From Rhodobacteraceae bacterium CG17_big_fil_post_rev_8_21_14_2_50_63_15 (GTDB taxonomy: Bacteria; Pseudomonadota; Alphaproteobacteria; Rhodobacterales; Rhodobacteraceae), in contig PFEY01000101.1 in NCBI GenBank assembly GCA_002783205.1, positions 14,101 to 70,159 on the forward strand: a stretch of DNA of 56,059 bases, given 5' to 3'. Below are positions 27,024 to 35,486 of this stretch, one piece after another (position 1 is the stretch's first letter; each line of letters opens with the position of its first letter). The notes beneath the pieces are model-generated. The model was not told the origin of the DNA. It saw only the letters and a program-made list of their open reading frames with translations, and made no database searches. Both the position numbers and the translations under genes were made by a program.

Positions 27024-28111
27024 TGGCTGACACGGATGACGATGGCGAAAAATCCCACGAGGCCACACAACACAAGCTCGATGAGGCCCGCAAGAAAGGA
27101 GAGTTGGCGCGATCTGCAGATCTCAATACGGCAGGTTCTTACGCCGGATTGCTGCTGGCCGCGCTCGCCACCGGCGCCGGATCTCTCGACCAGATCGGCT
27201 CGGCCATGATGGAACTGATCGACCAACCTGAACGCCTCGCCGATCTGATCTTTGACGACGGCGCCAGCGGACCCGCGCTTGGCGGATTCTTGGCTGCGAT
27301 GATGCTTGGGCTGGCAACGTGGTTTCTGATCCCCGCGGTCGGCGCCTTGCTGTCGGTGATTGCTCAACAAAGTCTTGTGGTTGCTCCAGAAAAGCTCGCA
27401 CCAAAATTCTCTCGCCTCAGTCTGGTTCAGAACGCCAAGAACAAATACGGCCCTTCGGGTCTCTTCGAGTTTGCCAAGAGCTTGGTCAAGCTCTTGCTCT
27501 ATGGCTTTCTGCTGGGTGGATTCCTGAATTATCGCCTGTCCGATATGGCCGGCGCTCTGCATTCGGAACCGCGTGCCATCGCGGCCCTTATGGCCGAGAT
27601 GCTCGTCGAGTTCCTGTTCGTGGTGCTGATGATCGCCCTGAGTGTCGGCGCGGTTGATTTTCTCTGGCAGCGTCTCGACCATCTGCGACGTCATCGCATG
27701 TCGCACAAGGAAATCCGCGACGAGCACAAGCAGAACGAGGGCGATCCGCATATGAAGCAACAACGCCGTCAGCGTGGCATGCAGATTGCCGCACAACAAA
27801 TGATGGCAGCAGTTCCGGGGGCTGACGTGGTGATTGTGAACCCGACCCATTATGCAGTCGCCCTGAAATGGAGCCGCAAGCCGGGTTCCGCCCCGATTTG
27901 CGTGGCCAAGGGCATGGACCACATGGCGCTCGCCATCCGCGATCTGGCCTTTGAGCATGGCGTTCCAGTGCACCGCGATCCGCCAACGGCACGCGCACTT
28001 CATGCCGGCACCGAAATCGGCCAAGAGATCGACACGGCACAGTACCGCGCCGTTGCCGCCGCTATCCGGTTTGCCGATGCCCTGCGTCGCAAGGCAAGGC
28101 ATTTTGGATGA
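27023..28111 (+). CDS. flhB: Flagellar export switch protein FlhB
   Basis: A 362-residue membrane protein. The N-terminus KSHEATQHKLDEARKKGEL is the FlhB signature. Four helices follow, and the cytoplasmic autocleavage site NPTH is at residues 273-276 in VVIVNPTHYAVALKW. The conserved linker MSHKEIRDEHKQNEGDP precedes it. I start at ATG 27023; a longer frame beginning at 26231 is antiparallel noise over fliR. Cleavage at NPTH switches export from hook to filament proteins. Confidence 0.95.
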   Translation: MADTDDDGEKSHEATQHKLDEARKKGELARSADLNTAGSYAGLLLAALATGAGSLDQIGSAMMELIDQPERLADLIFDDGASGPALGGFLAAMMLGLATWFLIPAVGALLSVIAQQSLVVAPEKLAPKFSRLSLVQNAKNKYGPSGLFEFAKSLVKLLLYGFLLGGFLNYRLSDMAGALHSEPRAIAALMAEMLVEFLFVVLMIALSVGAVDFLWQRLDHLRRHRMSHKEIRDEHKQNEGDPHMKQQRRQRGMQIAAQQMMAAVPGADVVIVNPTHYAVALKWSRKPGSAPICVAKGMDHMALAIRDLAFEHGVPVHRDPPTARALHAGTEIGQEIDTAQYRAVAAAIRFADALRRKARHFG

Positions 28112-28593
28112 GTCGAAATTCCTCACCCGATCTCACCGCGTTGACTGATGCCCTGTATCAGAGAGAGCGCATGAAACTGCGGAACGTGCTCCAGCAAGAA
28201 GCCCATCTACGCGCCAATCTGACCGCACTCGACGCGCAACGACAGGCCAGTCAACACCTCTCCGAAACCGAAATGCACGGGGTGCGTGAAATCGGGGCGG
28301 ATCTGCTCTGGCTTGCATGGCTCGGTCGCAACAGGGCAGATCTGCAAATGCAGTTGGCGCGGGTCTTGGCCCGCAAAGGTCACATGATGCAAGGGCTTCG
28401 TCGGGCCTTTGGCAAGCACCAGGCGGCTTTGAAGCTAAGGGCCTTGGACATGGACCAAGACCGGCTCAATACGCGATCCCGGCAGGAGCGTGATCTCGCA
28501 GAACTTGCGATTCTGCGCCGAACAAACGGCCCCTCACAGGTGCGCTGCGCCTCAGACATCCTGACGGGCGATGTCCGTGATCAGAACACTTAA
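28108..28593 (+). CDS. FliJ-like helical protein downstream of flhB
   Basis: A 161-residue protein without membrane segments. It is almost wholly helical and rich in Gln, Arg and Leu, with YQRERMKLRNVLQQEAHLRA near the start and RADLQMQLARVLARKG in the middle. Charge pattern and size recall FliJ, the coiled-coil export chaperone, for which no other candidate exists in the window. It overlaps flhB by 4 bases, and its last 42 bases overlap the convergent FliL-like gene. The name is tentative. Confidence 0.65.
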   Translation: MSRNSSPDLTALTDALYQRERMKLRNVLQQEAHLRANLTALDAQRQASQHLSETEMHGVREIGADLLWLAWLGRNRADLQMQLARVLARKGHMMQGLRRAFGKHQAALKLRALDMDQDRLNTRSRQERDLAELAILRRTNGPSQVRCASDILTGDVRDQNT

Positions 28594-29058
28594 GGCCATG
28601 TCACCCACCACCCTGCGCGCCACATCGGTCAATGACTTGCGCAACACGTCCATGTTACCGGCATTCGTAAACGCCCCCTCGAAGCCACCCATGTTTGCAT
28701 GATCAAAGAGCACCTGCAGGAAGGCATCGCGCAATTTCGGCTCTCGGTCATAAATCGTCTGGGACGTGCCCGGCACAATTTCGACGGACAACGACAACAC
28801 GATCATGGCACTGATCAGATCCCGGGTGACAACCGGGACGACGAATTGATTGTTAAATTTGACATATTCCGGAGCCTCCGCGGTGGCATGGCTGTCATGG
28901 GACACGCTGTGCTGGCCTGCGGTGAGATCTGCCTCCGCTGCACCATCAGACGGTTCTTTGATCTGTGTCTCAGCTTCGGGTCTCTGCATCAGGCCGGCAC
29001 CTACCCCTCCGGCAATACCCAAAATCAACAAAAGAACCGGAAGCAGAATTCTGATCAT
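28552..29058 (-). CDS. FliL-like protein, second copy
   Basis: A 168-residue single-span protein. The helix ILLPVLLLILGIAGGVGAGLM is at the N-terminus, then a polar linker, then a periplasmic domain starting EYVKFNNQFVVPVV. That region and the helical end FLQVLFDHANMGGFEGAF fit the FliL family, though more loosely than the copy at 18501-19007. The ATG at 29058 has GAGCGAG upstream; TTG at 29079 is the alternative. It closes the flgB...flgH operon and overlaps the 3' end of the FliJ-like gene. Confidence 0.7.
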   Translation of the reverse strand: MIRILLPVLLLILGIAGGVGAGLMQRPEAETQIKEPSDGAAEADLTAGQHSVSHDSHATAEAPEYVKFNNQFVVPVVTRDLISAMIVLSLSVEIVPGTSQTIYDREPKLRDAFLQVLFDHANMGGFEGAFTNAGNMDVLRKSLTDVARRVVGDMALSVLITDIARQDV

Positions 29059-29081
29059 CGGTTTCTCGCTCTTGATCAAAG

Positions 29082-29810
29082 TCAGAAGGGCAGGATAGCA
29101 TCGAGCACTTGCTGGCCTATTCGGGGCTGCTGGACATCCGTGATCTGACCGCGACCACCATAGGAGATCCGCGCCGCCGCAATCTTGTCATAGGTAATCT
29201 CGTTCTGTCGCGAGATATCCTCGGGCCGAACGAAGCCGTTGACCAGCAATTCACGCAATTCAAAGTTCACCCGCACCTCTTGTGAGCCCTCGATTTCCAG
29301 CACCCCGTTGGGCAATACCTGCAAAACGGTTGCGGCGACACGCAGGGTCAGCACCTCGCTGCGGCTGACCGATCCGTCGCCCCCGGACCGGCTGCTGGAA
29401 TTGAGATCGACAGCAGGATCCAGACTGGCCCCATCCGGCAGTTTCTGGTTGAGCCGCTGCGGCAGGCCAAACAGATCCGGAATTGACAGATTCTCGGATC
29501 CCGTACGCGAACGAGACGTGGAGTTTGAAATCTGCGCCCCTTCATCAATCTCGATCACAACAGTCAGGATATCGCCGCGCCGCGCCGCGCGCCGATCCCC
29601 CAAAAGCGAGTGTTGACCACCGCTCCAGAGCGACGCTCGGGTCAGCGGCGTATTCAACTGCGTGGTCAGCGGCAAGCCAGGATCGAGCATGGCAAGTTGT
29701 TCGGTTGAGTTCACCGTCGGCGTGAAGGACGGTGGCCTCCCGATATGATCCATCCTGCCACATGCACAAAGCGCCAGGATCAGACCGACTGTCATATGCG
29801 CCGATCTCAT
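29082..29810 (-). CDS. flgH: Flagellar L-ring lipoprotein FlgH
   Basis: A 242-residue outer-membrane L-ring lipoprotein. The lipobox lies in VGLILALCACGRM near the start. Family signatures are GDILTVVIEIDEGAQISNSTS and the C-terminal VRPEDISRQNEITYDKIAAARISYGGRG region. GGGAGGG sits 6 bases upstream of ATG 29810 and decides this start over the ATG at 29828, which would give a 4-base overlap with flgA. With FlgI it forms the outer bushing of the rod. Confidence 0.9.
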   Translation of the reverse strand: MRSAHMTVGLILALCACGRMDHIGRPPSFTPTVNSTEQLAMLDPGLPLTTQLNTPLTRASLWSGGQHSLLGDRRAARRGDILTVVIEIDEGAQISNSTSRSRTGSENLSIPDLFGLPQRLNQKLPDGASLDPAVDLNSSSRSGGDGSVSRSEVLTLRVAATVLQVLPNGVLEIEGSQEVRVNFELRELLVNGFVRPEDISRQNEITYDKIAAARISYGGRGQITDVQQPRIGQQVLDAILPF

Positions 29811-29824
29811 GCCCATCCCTCCCG

Positions 29825-30241
29825 TCATTGCGATACAAGTATTTGACCGTCGGATGTCACCCGGCCCGTTATGGTCGCGCGGGACGCCAGATTCATGACC
29901 CGGACATACTCGCCCGCCCCGGCCCGAACGAGAGCCCGGCCCTCGGTCACGATCAAAAGCCCATCACGCGCATAGACCAGCGGCACGATCTGATTTCGGT
30001 CGACCAGAGCAGGTGGTCCGACATCTGCATCGCTGACCGGACGACCCGGATAAAGAGCGATCAATGCCTCCTTGCCGATGAGATCTTGCAAAGACACATC
30101 ACCGGGACCGCTGTCGGGTTTGAGCAGGAGATCCTCGGCGGTCAGGATCTCCTGCGCGCGGATCTTGCGAGCCGCGACGATCATGTCCGCCCAAGCGGGA
30201 AGCGGCGCGAGGAACACAAGGATGAAGGCGGGCCATTTCAT
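29825..30241 (-). CDS. flgA: P-ring assembly chaperone FlgA
   Basis: A 138-residue periplasmic chaperone, short for the family but with the essential SAF-type domain. A signal peptide (ILVFLAPLPAWA) precedes VAARKIRAQEILTAEDLLL. ALYPGRPVSDADVGPPALV is the classical FlgA stretch. The C-terminal domain ends RATITGRVTSDGQILV. It lies between flgG and flgH and touches flgG by one base. Confidence 0.9.
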   Translation of the reverse strand: MKWPAFILVFLAPLPAWADMIVAARKIRAQEILTAEDLLLKPDSGPGDVSLQDLIGKEALIALYPGRPVSDADVGPPALVDRNQIVPLVYARDGLLIVTEGRALVRAGAGEYVRVMNLASRATITGRVTSDGQILVSQ

Positions 30242-31026
30242 CAGCGAACCTGTGTGGTCGCACTGAGCATTTGATCTGCTGCGGTGATGACCTTGGCATT
30301 GAGCTCATACCCGCGTTGCGCCTCGATCAGTTCGGTGATCTCACGCACCGGGTCGACTGAACTGTTCTCGAGATAACCTTGCCGTAACCTTCCGAGGCCG
30401 TCCTGCCCTGCCGTGGTCACATTGGCCGGGCCAGACGCTTCTGTCTCAGCAAACAGATTGCTTCCAATGGCCTCCAGCCCCTTGGGGTTGGTAAACCCGG
30501 CAAGGTTCAGCTGTCCGATGGATTGCGCCTCGGCGGTGTCCTGAAAGAAGACAAAGATCTCACCCTCGGCATTGATGCTGAGACTTCGGGCATCTTCGGG
30601 AATGGTGATCTCGGGAGCGACCGGAAAGCCGTCCGAGGTCACGATCAGCCCCTCGGAGGATCGTTTCAGTGCGCCGTCACGGGTATAGGCGGACTGACCC
30701 GAGGGCAGCGTCACTTCGAGATAGCCGTTTCCCTCGATTGCAAGGTCGAGATCACCGTTGGTTTCGGTCAGCGACCCTTGTGCCAGATGGACAGAAACTG
30801 CCGCAGGCCGCACCCCAAGACCAAGTTGCACGCCGGTCGGCAGCACCGTGCCATCAGCCGAGGTGATCGTTCCAGCCCGGGTCAGTTGCTGGTAATGCAG
30901 ATCGGCAAACTCGGCACGCCGGGCATTGTAGCCGGTGGTCGACATATTTGCGAGGTTGTTCGAAATTGTCTCTACTCGCATCTGTTGGGCCGCCATTCCG
31001 GTGGCGGCAATCTGAAGGGCTCGCAT
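30241..31026 (-). CDS. flgG: Flagellar distal rod protein FlgG
   Basis: A 261-residue distal-rod protein. The N-terminus MRALQIAATGMAAQQMRVE is followed by TISNNLANMSTTGYNARR. The C-terminal helix carries ITELIEAQRGYELNAKVI. ATG 31026 is chosen because GAGGAGAG lies 5 bases upstream; an upstream frame start at 31062 lies within flgF. The gene follows flgF by 16 bases. Confidence 0.94.
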   Translation of the reverse strand: MRALQIAATGMAAQQMRVETISNNLANMSTTGYNARRAEFADLHYQQLTRAGTITSADGTVLPTGVQLGLGVRPAAVSVHLAQGSLTETNGDLDLAIEGNGYLEVTLPSGQSAYTRDGALKRSSEGLIVTSDGFPVAPEITIPEDARSLSINAEGEIFVFFQDTAEAQSIGQLNLAGFTNPKGLEAIGSNLFAETEASGPANVTTAGQDGLGRLRQGYLENSSVDPVREITELIEAQRGYELNAKVITAADQMLSATTQVR

Positions 31027-31042
31027 TGCGCTCTCCTCTGCG

Positions 31043-31756
31043 TTATCGGGTGAAGGTATCAAGCGCGGTCATCACGCGCTCATTCTCGGCATCGAGAAAT
31101 CTCTGACCCAGTTCATAGGCGCGCTGCACCTCGATCATGCGGGCGATCTCGCTGATCGGATCGACATTTGCACCCTCGAGGAAGCCCTGAAGAATACGCG
31201 GGTTCTCAACGGGCTCGACACCGCCCGGGGCACGAAACATCACCCCGTCCTCACGCAACAGATCGGTCCGCGCAGCGGGCTGGACCAACCCGATCTGCGC
31301 CAGCGGGCGCCCCTGACTGCTCAGCGTCCCATCGGCTGAGAGGCCAAGATCGCTGGAATCAGGCGGTACGAAAATCGGCGCGCCGCCGGAATCGAGCACT
31401 CGAAATCCATCATTGGTGACAAGATCGCCCTCGGCGGAAAGTGAAAAACTGCCGGCCCGGGTCAATCGCTCTCCTGCAGGCGTCTCGATCAGAAAAAACC
31501 CCTCGCCTTCGATCGCCATGTCGAGCGCGCCACCGGTTTGGGTCAGCGGCCCCTGCATCATCGAGGTATTGCGTGTGTTGGCCCGTGCCATGGAGAGCGA
31601 TTCACCAGCCTCCAGAGTCTTGACAAATTCGGAAAAGATCAAGCCTTCCTGCCGATAGCCTGTGGTGGCAGCGTTGGCGATGTTGTTGGCCACCATCTGC
31701 ATTTCTCTCAAGAGTCCCGATTGGCGACTCAGGGTTGTGTAACCTGCGGCTTCCAT
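31043..31756 (-). CDS. flgF: Flagellar proximal rod protein FlgF
   Basis: A 237-residue rod protein. The conserved N-terminus is ETTLSRQSGLL-like (YTTLSRQSGLLREMQMV) with NNIANAATTGYRQEG. The C-terminal helix has EIARMIEVQRAYELGQRFL. It sits between fliQ (one base upstream) and flgG. Length is typical for alphaproteobacterial FlgF. Confidence 0.93.
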   Translation of the reverse strand: MEAAGYTTLSRQSGLLREMQMVANNIANAATTGYRQEGLIFSEFVKTLEAGESLSMARANTRNTSMMQGPLTQTGGALDMAIEGEGFFLIETPAGERLTRAGSFSLSAEGDLVTNDGFRVLDSGGAPIFVPPDSSDLGLSADGTLSSQGRPLAQIGLVQPAARTDLLREDGVMFRAPGGVEPVENPRILQGFLEGANVDPISEIARMIEVQRAYELGQRFLDAENERVMTALDTFTR

Positions 31757-31757
31757 C

Positions 31758-32027
31758 TCAGCCTCCTGTTATCAACGGCACCAGCCGGTTCTGAAAGAAT
31801 GTCACCAATGTCTCGGTCATGAAGCCCATGCTCAACCAGAACACGACAACAATCGCCCCCAGTTTTGGCACAAAGGTCAGGGTCATTTCCTGGATTGAAG
31901 TGAGTGCCTGAAAGAGCCCCACCACAAGCCCGGCCAGCAGCGCGACGGTCAGGATCGGAAAGGCAATGATCACCGAAATCCAAAGCCCTTCGCGCAGCGT
32001 GTCAAAGAATATGACTTCATCCAGCAT
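31758..32027 (-). CDS. fliQ: Flagellar export gate protein FliQ
   Basis: An 89-residue protein with two transmembrane helices (VIIAFPILTVALLAGLVVGLF and IVVVFWLSMGFMTETLVTFF). The link ALTSIQEMTLTFVPK is the FliQ signature. ATG 32027 lies four bases after the fliE stop; a longer frame from 32069 would only overlap fliE. It completes the FliP-FliQ-FliR gate, whose genes are spread over three operons here. Confidence 0.94.
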   Translation of the reverse strand: MLDEVIFFDTLREGLWISVIIAFPILTVALLAGLVVGLFQALTSIQEMTLTFVPKLGAIVVVFWLSMGFMTETLVTFFQNRLVPLITGG

Positions 32028-32031
32028 CGGG

Positions 32032-32313
32032 TCAGACCGGCATGCGCAGGATTTCCTGGTAGGCCTCAACTACCCGGTCACGAACGGTAACGGCGGTCTC
32101 GACGGCCAACTCGGTTTGTGCCAATGCCTGAACCAGAGCGTGCGGATCCGCAGAACCGGTCATGGCAGCCTTTGCAACCTTCTCGCCCTCCCTCAGAGTG
32201 GCGGCAAAGTCACGGGCAAGGTTTTGAAACGCCCCGCCCGGACCGGGGGCAGGTTCGGTCGCAGGGCGGGATGCTGCATATTTCTGTGCAGCGTGAAAAG
32301 AGGTGATATCCAT
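32032..32313 (-). CDS. fliE: Flagellar MS-ring/rod junction protein FliE
   Basis: A 93-residue helical protein that joins the MS ring and the rod. The pattern FQNLARDFAATLREGEKVAK followed by LVQALAQTELAVETAVTVRD and VVEAYQEILRMPV is typical of FliE. It is placed between flgC and fliQ, as in many proteobacteria. Confidence 0.93.
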   Translation of the reverse strand: MDITSFHAAQKYAASRPATEPAPGPGGAFQNLARDFAATLREGEKVAKAAMTGSADPHALVQALAQTELAVETAVTVRDRVVEAYQEILRMPV

Positions 32314-32324
32314 TCTGGAACTCC

Positions 32325-32717
32325 TTATCGACGTAACAGATCCATCAGGCTCGCCGACATTTGCCGCGCCTGATCGAACATTTTCAGATTTGCCTCATAG
32401 CTGCGTTGCGCTTCGCGCGCGTCCGCGATCTCGATCATCAGATCGACATTTGATCCATCATGATATCCGGTTTGATCAGCGAGGGGATGACTCGGATCAT
32501 AGATTCGCTCTGGTGCACGTGGGTCCAGACTGACCCGCCCGGTGCTTACTTCGCCGTTATGCTCTGCACCTCCGATATCGGTTTCGAAGGATACCGTTTT
32601 GCGGCGATAGCCTGGTGTGTCGACATTCGCGATATTCTCGGACAGATGCCGCAAACGCTGCGCCTGCGCCCGAAGTCCACTGGCGGAAACGGAAAGGGCG
32701 TTTGAAAATTCGTTCAT
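32325..32717 (-). CDS. flgC: Flagellar proximal rod protein FlgC
   Basis: A 130-residue rod protein. The N-terminal SNALSVSASGLRAQAQRL and RHLSENIANVDTPGYRRK are diagnostic. The C-terminal NVDLMIEIADAREAQRSYEA completes the D0 helix. It lies 12 bases after flgB and 11 bases before fliE. Confidence 0.95.
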   Translation of the reverse strand: MNEFSNALSVSASGLRAQAQRLRHLSENIANVDTPGYRRKTVSFETDIGGAEHNGEVSTGRVSLDPRAPERIYDPSHPLADQTGYHDGSNVDLMIEIADAREAQRSYEANLKMFDQARQMSASLMDLLRR

Positions 32718-32729
32718 TTCTGGTGCCTC

Positions 32730-33119
32730 CTACCGACGGCTGACGACAAGGCGCAAAACGTCAAGAGACGATTTGTAGATCGCCAGAGCACGATCATGTT
32801 GGTTTTTGATATCGACCGCCTTGAGCATCTCTGATTCGAGCGACACGGAATTCCCGTTGGGATCAGCAACCGCAATCGGATCATCGATCAAGACAAGGCC
32901 GGGCTGCGTCCTGTCATCCAAGAGATGTCCGGTCCGTGTGGTATGCGTGCTATGGGATGCAGAGTGAGTCTGATAGAAAGTTTGGAACGACTCGATGTCT
33001 TGCGCCCGGTATCCCGGCGTATCCGCGTTTGCCATGTTCTGAGCCACAACGGATTGACGTGCACCTGCATGCATGGCCATGGCCTGCGCCATGCGAAAAA
33101 TTTCCAGTTTTTCAAACAT
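32730..33119 (-). CDS. flgB: Flagellar proximal rod protein FlgB
   Basis: A 129-residue rod protein. QSVVAQNMANADTPGYRAQD is the family signature, and the C-terminal helix reads LKAVDIKNQHDRALAIYK. ATG 33119 has GAGGGAGAAG upstream; the frame continues to 33146 without support. It is first in the leftward operon flgB-flgC-fliE-fliQ-flgF-flgG-flgA-flgH-fliL-like, diverging from fliI. Confidence 0.93.
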   Translation of the reverse strand: MFEKLEIFRMAQAMAMHAGARQSVVAQNMANADTPGYRAQDIESFQTFYQTHSASHSTHTTRTGHLLDDRTQPGLVLIDDPIAVADPNGNSVSLESEMLKAVDIKNQHDRALAIYKSSLDVLRLVVSRR

Positions 33120-33142
33120 CGGGGCTTCTCCCTCGATCAGCT

Positions 33143-33157
33143 TCAATCAAGGCTTAA
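33143..33157. promoter_or_regulatory. CtrA-like box between divergent flgB and fliI
   Basis: TCAATCAAGGCTTAA is TCAA-N7-TTAA, one mismatch from consensus. It lies 23 bases from the flgB ATG and 47 bases from the fliI ATG. A GATTC site (33162-33166), the GANTC target of CcrM methylase in alphaproteobacteria, is 4 bases away. Confidence 0.5.
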
Positions 33158-33204
33158 CTCTGATTCCTTTAGAAATTGTTGTCAGGAGATGATTGGAGGC
33201 TGCG

Positions 33205-34569
33205 ATGGAAAGAAATGGCTTGGGTGGCTTGAAAGCCGAGATCTCGTCGCTGCACGCGCTACGGCCTGTCGGGCGGGTCTCGGCCGTTCTTGGCAACACG
33301 CTTCGGGTCATTGGCCTGTCAGCCGTCGCACGACTGGGGGATCGCGTAAGGGTCCGGACTCGGGCCAAGGAAGACGTGACCGGAGAGGTCCTGCAAATGG
33401 ACCTCGCATCGATTCTGGTCATGCTGGATCACAGCCCGGAGGGCCTGGCGCTCGGGGATCGCGTCTTGTTGTTTGATGCCTCGCAGATCGCACCGTCGCA
33501 GAATTGGATCGGACGGGTGATCGATCCCTTTGGCGCACCGCTCGATGGCCGTCCTCTGCTGCGCGGCGCGACGACGCGTCCATTGCAAGCAGACCCGCCG
33601 GCTCCGGCCCGCAGACGCGCTCTGGGGCCGCGACTTGAGACGGGAATGGCGGCGTTCAACACAGTGCTGCCAATCGTTCGCGGTCAACGTCTGGGCCTGT
33701 TCGCGGGGTCCGGCGTTGGCAAATCCATGTTGCTCGGTCATCTCGCCCGACACATGGCGGCAGATGTCGTTGTGATTGCGCTGATCGGAGAACGTGGACG
33801 TGAATTGCGCGACTTCGTCGAGAACGTGCTTGGGCCAGATGGGATGAAACGCGCGGTGATCGTCACGGCAACCTCGGATCGCTCCCCAATGATCAGGCGC
33901 CGCTGCGCCTGGACGGCTATGGTGGTGGCAGAATACTTTCGCGATCAGGGGCTTCAGGTTTTGTTCCTGGCCGATTCGATTACTCGGTTTGCCGAAGCGC
34001 ATCGCGAAGTGGCAACTGCTATCGGAGAGATGCCGGTCCTGCGAGGATTTCCCGCTTCGACCGCACAAATGATAATGTCACTTTGTGAACGCGCCGGGCC
34101 TGGTGAAGGCAATGCCGGCGACATCACCGCGATTCTCACCGTTCTGGTCGCGGGATCTGACATGGACGAACCTGTAGCAGACATACTGCGCGGCGTGCTC
34201 GATGGGCATGTGGTGCTCGATCGCCAGATTGCCGAGCGCGGGCGTTATCCAGCCATCGACCTGTTGCGTTCGGTCTCGCGAAGCCTGCCTGGCGCGGCAA
34301 CCGACTCGGAAAACCAGTTGATCGCCAACGTCCGCAGGCTGCTTGCGCTCTATGCCAGATCCGAGACGATGATCAAGGCAGGGCTTTACACCGATGGAAG
34401 CGATGCCGAACTGGATCAGGCAATCCGGATATGGCCAGAGCTTGACGGGTTTCTTGCGACAATCGAATCCATATCGACCCAAAACAGTTTCGCACGTTTG
34501 GGCGTCATTTTGCGGCGCGCGGGGGGGGCCGGTTCCCCAAACGGACATCCGCTCGCCCGCGCGCTCTAA
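33205..34569 (+). CDS. fliI: Flagellar export ATPase FliI
   Basis: A 454-residue F1-beta-like ATPase that powers export together with FliH. Walker A GSGVGKS is at residues 168-174. Walker B lies in VLFLADSITRFAEAHREV near residue 250. The FliI/YscN hallmark GERGREL is near residue 197. ATG 33205 has GGAGG 5 bases upstream; an in-frame TTG at 33193 is less likely. It stands alone, facing away from flgB and converging on the DUF1217 gene. Confidence 0.95.
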   Translation: MERNGLGGLKAEISSLHALRPVGRVSAVLGNTLRVIGLSAVARLGDRVRVRTRAKEDVTGEVLQMDLASILVMLDHSPEGLALGDRVLLFDASQIAPSQNWIGRVIDPFGAPLDGRPLLRGATTRPLQADPPAPARRRALGPRLETGMAAFNTVLPIVRGQRLGLFAGSGVGKSMLLGHLARHMAADVVVIALIGERGRELRDFVENVLGPDGMKRAVIVTATSDRSPMIRRRCAWTAMVVAEYFRDQGLQVLFLADSITRFAEAHREVATAIGEMPVLRGFPASTAQMIMSLCERAGPGEGNAGDITAILTVLVAGSDMDEPVADILRGVLDGHVVLDRQIAERGRYPAIDLLRSVSRSLPGAATDSENQLIANVRRLLALYARSETMIKAGLYTDGSDAELDQAIRIWPELDGFLATIESISTQNSFARLGVILRRAGGAGSPNGHPLARAL

Positions 34570-34682
34570 GGCTCTCTGGCCTTCAGCGGGCTGCATATGT
34601 TGACCTCGACAGGACAGGGGAGGAGAATGAACGTTCACATCCTGATCCCACGTCAAATCCATTTCACGGCCAAGCAGATCCC

Positions 34683-35486
34683 TCAAAAGGCGCGCGGAGC
34701 CGCTTGCAAAAGGCTCAAGGCGATAGCCTGCGAAGACTGGATTGCAAAGCTGTTAATCTGGTCCTGCAACAGAAATCTGCGAACCAGTTTGTCCTGTATG
34801 ATCGGGTCGGCAAGCTGCGCCGGGTCGGAAACTTCAAGGTGACGCGCGGCACGTGTTTTCAGGGTCTCGAACTGACGATCGAGATCGAGTTGTGCAAAAC
34901 TTTGCGGCAGCCCAAGCGCCGTCTCAAAGACGCGGCGCAAAGGTGGTGTCCCAAGAATCCGAAGCCATTTCGTGTTGGGACCAACATCCTCAGCGCCGAT
35001 TTCACTCAGATCCCGTTGTGCATTCATTGCGAGCCGCAGCGCCTGATTGGTTTGGCCGACGGCCACTTCAAATTCCTGGCGACGATATTTCTGGGCAATC
35101 TCCTTGCCGAATCCCGCGCGTTGCGTGCGTGGTGTTGACGTTTCCGCAAAGCCAAACGTTTCTGCCAATTGCCGGTATCGACGATCCGTCAGCCGGTTTG
35201 CCAAGGCAGAGTCGCGGTCAACCCCATCTTCAAGAACCTTGCGGATCAGGGCTCTGCTGTTGATATCTTCCGCCAGCCCGAACGCACCGAGCGCCACACG
35301 CAACAAGCGACGATCAGATACCAGTTCCTCGGCTGTCCTGACCTTTTGGATATTACTCTCGAAATAGTCCGTATCGCGCAGAATCGAGGGGGAGCTGTCG
35401 AACAGCACCGTCTGACGTTCGATCGTTTTGTTCAACAACACCCAGCCCGCAAGGCCACCAACAGGGACAACCGGCTGAAAGTTCAT
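34683..35486 (-). CDS. DUF1217 flagellar-cluster protein
   Basis: A 267-residue, mostly helical soluble protein that I recognise as the DUF1217 family of alphaproteobacterial flagellar clusters. An N-terminal hydrophobic stretch VVPVGGLAGWVLLNKT is followed by helical repeats such as SDRRLLRVALGAFGLAED and RYRQLAETFGFAE. The segment TPPLRRVFETALGLPQSF marks the second half. The ATG at 35486 overlaps the flbT stop by 4 bases. It closes the flagellin-flaF-flbT operon; its biochemical role is not established to my knowledge. Confidence 0.85.
   Translation of the reverse strand: MNFQPVVPVGGLAGWVLLNKTIERQTVLFDSSPSILRDTDYFESNIQKVRTAEELVSDRRLLRVALGAFGLAEDINSRALIRKVLEDGVDRDSALANRLTDRRYRQLAETFGFAETSTPRTQRAGFGKEIAQKYRRQEFEVAVGQTNQALRLAMNAQRDLSEIGAEDVGPNTKWLRILGTPPLRRVFETALGLPQSFAQLDLDRQFETLKTRAARHLEVSDPAQLADPIIQDKLVRRFLLQDQINSFAIQSSQAIALSLLQAAPRAF

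Noticed and set aside
34627..34842. Short rightward frame with a strong GGGGAGGAG ribosome binding site after fliI
   Set aside because: It is mostly antisense to the DUF1217 gene and its Cys/Arg/Ser-rich translation resembles nothing known. The ribosome binding site may be chance, but it is worth keeping in mind for a leaderless or antisense transcript.
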